Positions 63,234-64,000 of a DNA stretch of 64,000 nt are shown here, in pieces. This DNA comes from Aquabacterium parvum (lineage in GTDB: Bacteria; Pseudomonadota; Gammaproteobacteria; Burkholderiales; Burkholderiaceae_C), in assembly GCF_001447195.1 (NCBI RefSeq), contig NZ_LFRI01000386.1, forward strand, positions 372,001-436,000, written 5' to 3'. Below the pieces are notes generated by a model, which was not told the origin of the DNA, searched no databases, and saw only the letters and a program-made list of their open reading frames with translations. The position numbers were made by a program, and so were the translations under genes. Positions within the stretch are counted from its first letter, which is position 1. Each line of letters opens with the position of its first letter.

Positions 63234-64000
63234 ACGCGCCCAACATGTCCCTGAAAGTTGCCATCGTCGACGACGAGCCGCTGGCCCGCATGCGCATCCG
63301 AACCTTGCTGAGCCAAACTGCCACGCCCAACGAGGTGGTGGGTGAGTTCGGGGAGTCGGTCAGCGCGCTGTTGTGGCTGCAGGAGCAGGACCAGGCAGGT
63401 CAGTCGCCAGACATGGTTGTGCTCGACATCCAGATGCCCGGGCTCGACGGCATGGTGTTGGCCGCTCGCCTGCGCGACCTGCGTCGACCGCCATCGGTGG
63501 TGTTCGTCACGGCCCACGCCGAACACGCCCTGCGCGCCTTCGACCTGGCCGCCGCCGACTACCTGACCAAACCCGTTCGCCTGGAGCGGCTCGATGCCTC
63601 GCTGGAGCGGGTGCGCAAGCTGCGCGCCGCGCTGATGCCTGTTGCCGAGCCCTTGGTGGACGACACCGAGGTGCTGGTGGTGCAAGAGCGTGGTCGCGTC
63701 GAGCGCATCCGCCTGGCCGAGGTGCTGTATTTCAAGGCCGAGCAAAAGCAGGTGCTGGTGCGCACCCTGGATGACAGCCGACTGATCGACGACTCGCTGA
63801 CCGAGCTGGAAGGTCGGGTCGGGGCGCGCTTCATCCGCGTGCACCGCAATGCGCTGGTCTCGCGCCAGGCCATGAAAGCGCTGGAGCGCCGCGCTGACGA
63901 CCCCGATGGCGGTGAGGCCTGGGCTGTGCAGGTGCTGCCCACGCAGGAGTGGCTGGCGGTTTCGCGCCGGCAGGTCAGCGCGGTGCGCGAAGCCATGGCT
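63230..64000 (+). CDS. LytTR-family response regulator (AlgR type; 3' end outside window)
   Basis: Response regulator of which 257 codons are visible. The receiver domain (about 8-125) has [13 protein letters not shown], the phospho-acceptor in [12 protein letters not shown] and YLTKPV. The LytTR DNA-binding domain begins at about 145 ([28 protein letters not shown]) and includes [14 protein letters not shown]. AlgR regulates alginate and minor pilin genes in Pseudomonas. ATG 63230 overlaps the kinase stop; an in-frame ATG at 63245 also fits. By analogy hemC may follow beyond the window. Confidence 0.9.
   Translation, partial: MNAPNMSLKVAIVDDEPLARMRIRTLLSQTATPNEVVGEFGESVSALLWLQEQDQAGQSPDMVVLDIQMPGLDGMVLAARLRDLRRPPSVVFVTAHAEHALRAFDLAAADYLTKPVRLERLDASLERVRKLRAALMPVAEPLVDDTEVLVVQERGRVERIRLAEVLYFKAEQKQVLVRTLDDSRLIDDSLTELEGRVGARFIRVHRNALVSRQAMKALERRADDPDGGEAWAVQVLPTQEWLAVSRRQVSAVREAMA

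Overview
The window is high-GC, densely coded bacterial chromosome with the gene content of a Burkholderiales betaproteobacterium, probably near the Comamonadaceae/Sphaerotilaceae. Pointers are rplM-rpsI next to argC, the riboflavin-nusB cluster, xseB-ispA-dxs behind a Rieske oxygenase, argH divergent from a FimS/AlgR-type pair, PEP-CTERM proteins and a ZTP riboswitch ahead of glyA. I see no insertion sequence, prophage, CRISPR array or rRNA, so this reads as core chromosome with a few accessory islands. The species is not determined.

Layout. 1-4.3 kb: a hybrid-PAS histidine kinase and a REC-DUF3369-GGDEF-EAL regulator (minus), then a CAU tRNA with its own promoter and terminator. 4.2-7 kb: htpG behind a near-consensus sigma-32 promoter, then a GNAT acetyltransferase. 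7.2-11.2 kb: rplM-rpsI, argC, a DUF6776-like membrane protein, a bactofilin and an ErpA-type Fe-S carrier. 11.2-15.3 kb: anmK and an M23 peptidase (minus) divergent from tyrS. 15.5-20.6 kb: an accessory island of four related secreted proteins (two with PEP-CTERM anchors, two without) around an OmpW-like barrel. 20.7-26.8 kb: a MobA-like transferase, pdxH, a TPR/SPINDLY-type glycosyltransferase with msrA, and ubiD. 26.8-30.1 kb: a lytic transglycosylase and riboswitch-glyA-nrdR.

30.3-39.7 kb is a type IV minor pilin operon (GspH/FimT-like, PilV, PilW, PilX, PilY1, PilE-like) followed by a small TonB-C-like protein. 39.7-45.2 kb is ribD, ribE, a ribB fused to a zinc-less RibA-like domain (RibBX type), ribH, nusB and a membrane Ser/Thr kinase. 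45.3-47.8 kb holds a Ppx/GppA phosphatase and a ZIP metal transporter. 47.9-54.1 kb holds the most unusual locus: a 1,712-residue lipoprotein fusing a galactose-oxidase-type copper radical oxidase, with all active-site residues visible, to a YncE-like propeller, a di-haem MauG-like domain and PA14, followed by a c-type cytochrome lipoprotein and a SCO-type copper chaperone. 54.2-64 kb is an EamA transporter, the Rieske oxygenase, xseB-ispA-dxs, a hemerythrin, argH, and an AlgZ/AlgR-type pair running off the right edge.

How the genes may work together. The copper oxidase, cytochrome and SCO protein look like one secreted oxidation module in which copper is delivered by the SCO protein and electrons could leave through haem. 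The FimS/AlgR-type pair at the right end and the minor pilin operon at 30-39 kb are functionally linked in Pseudomonas aeruginosa; a sequence close to the AlgR box lies just upstream of the pilin operon here. Several genes (pilin operon, ribBX, zip, perhaps pdxH) have a -10-like hexamer exactly 6 nt before the ATG and no Shine-Dalgarno sequence, suggesting leaderless transcripts.
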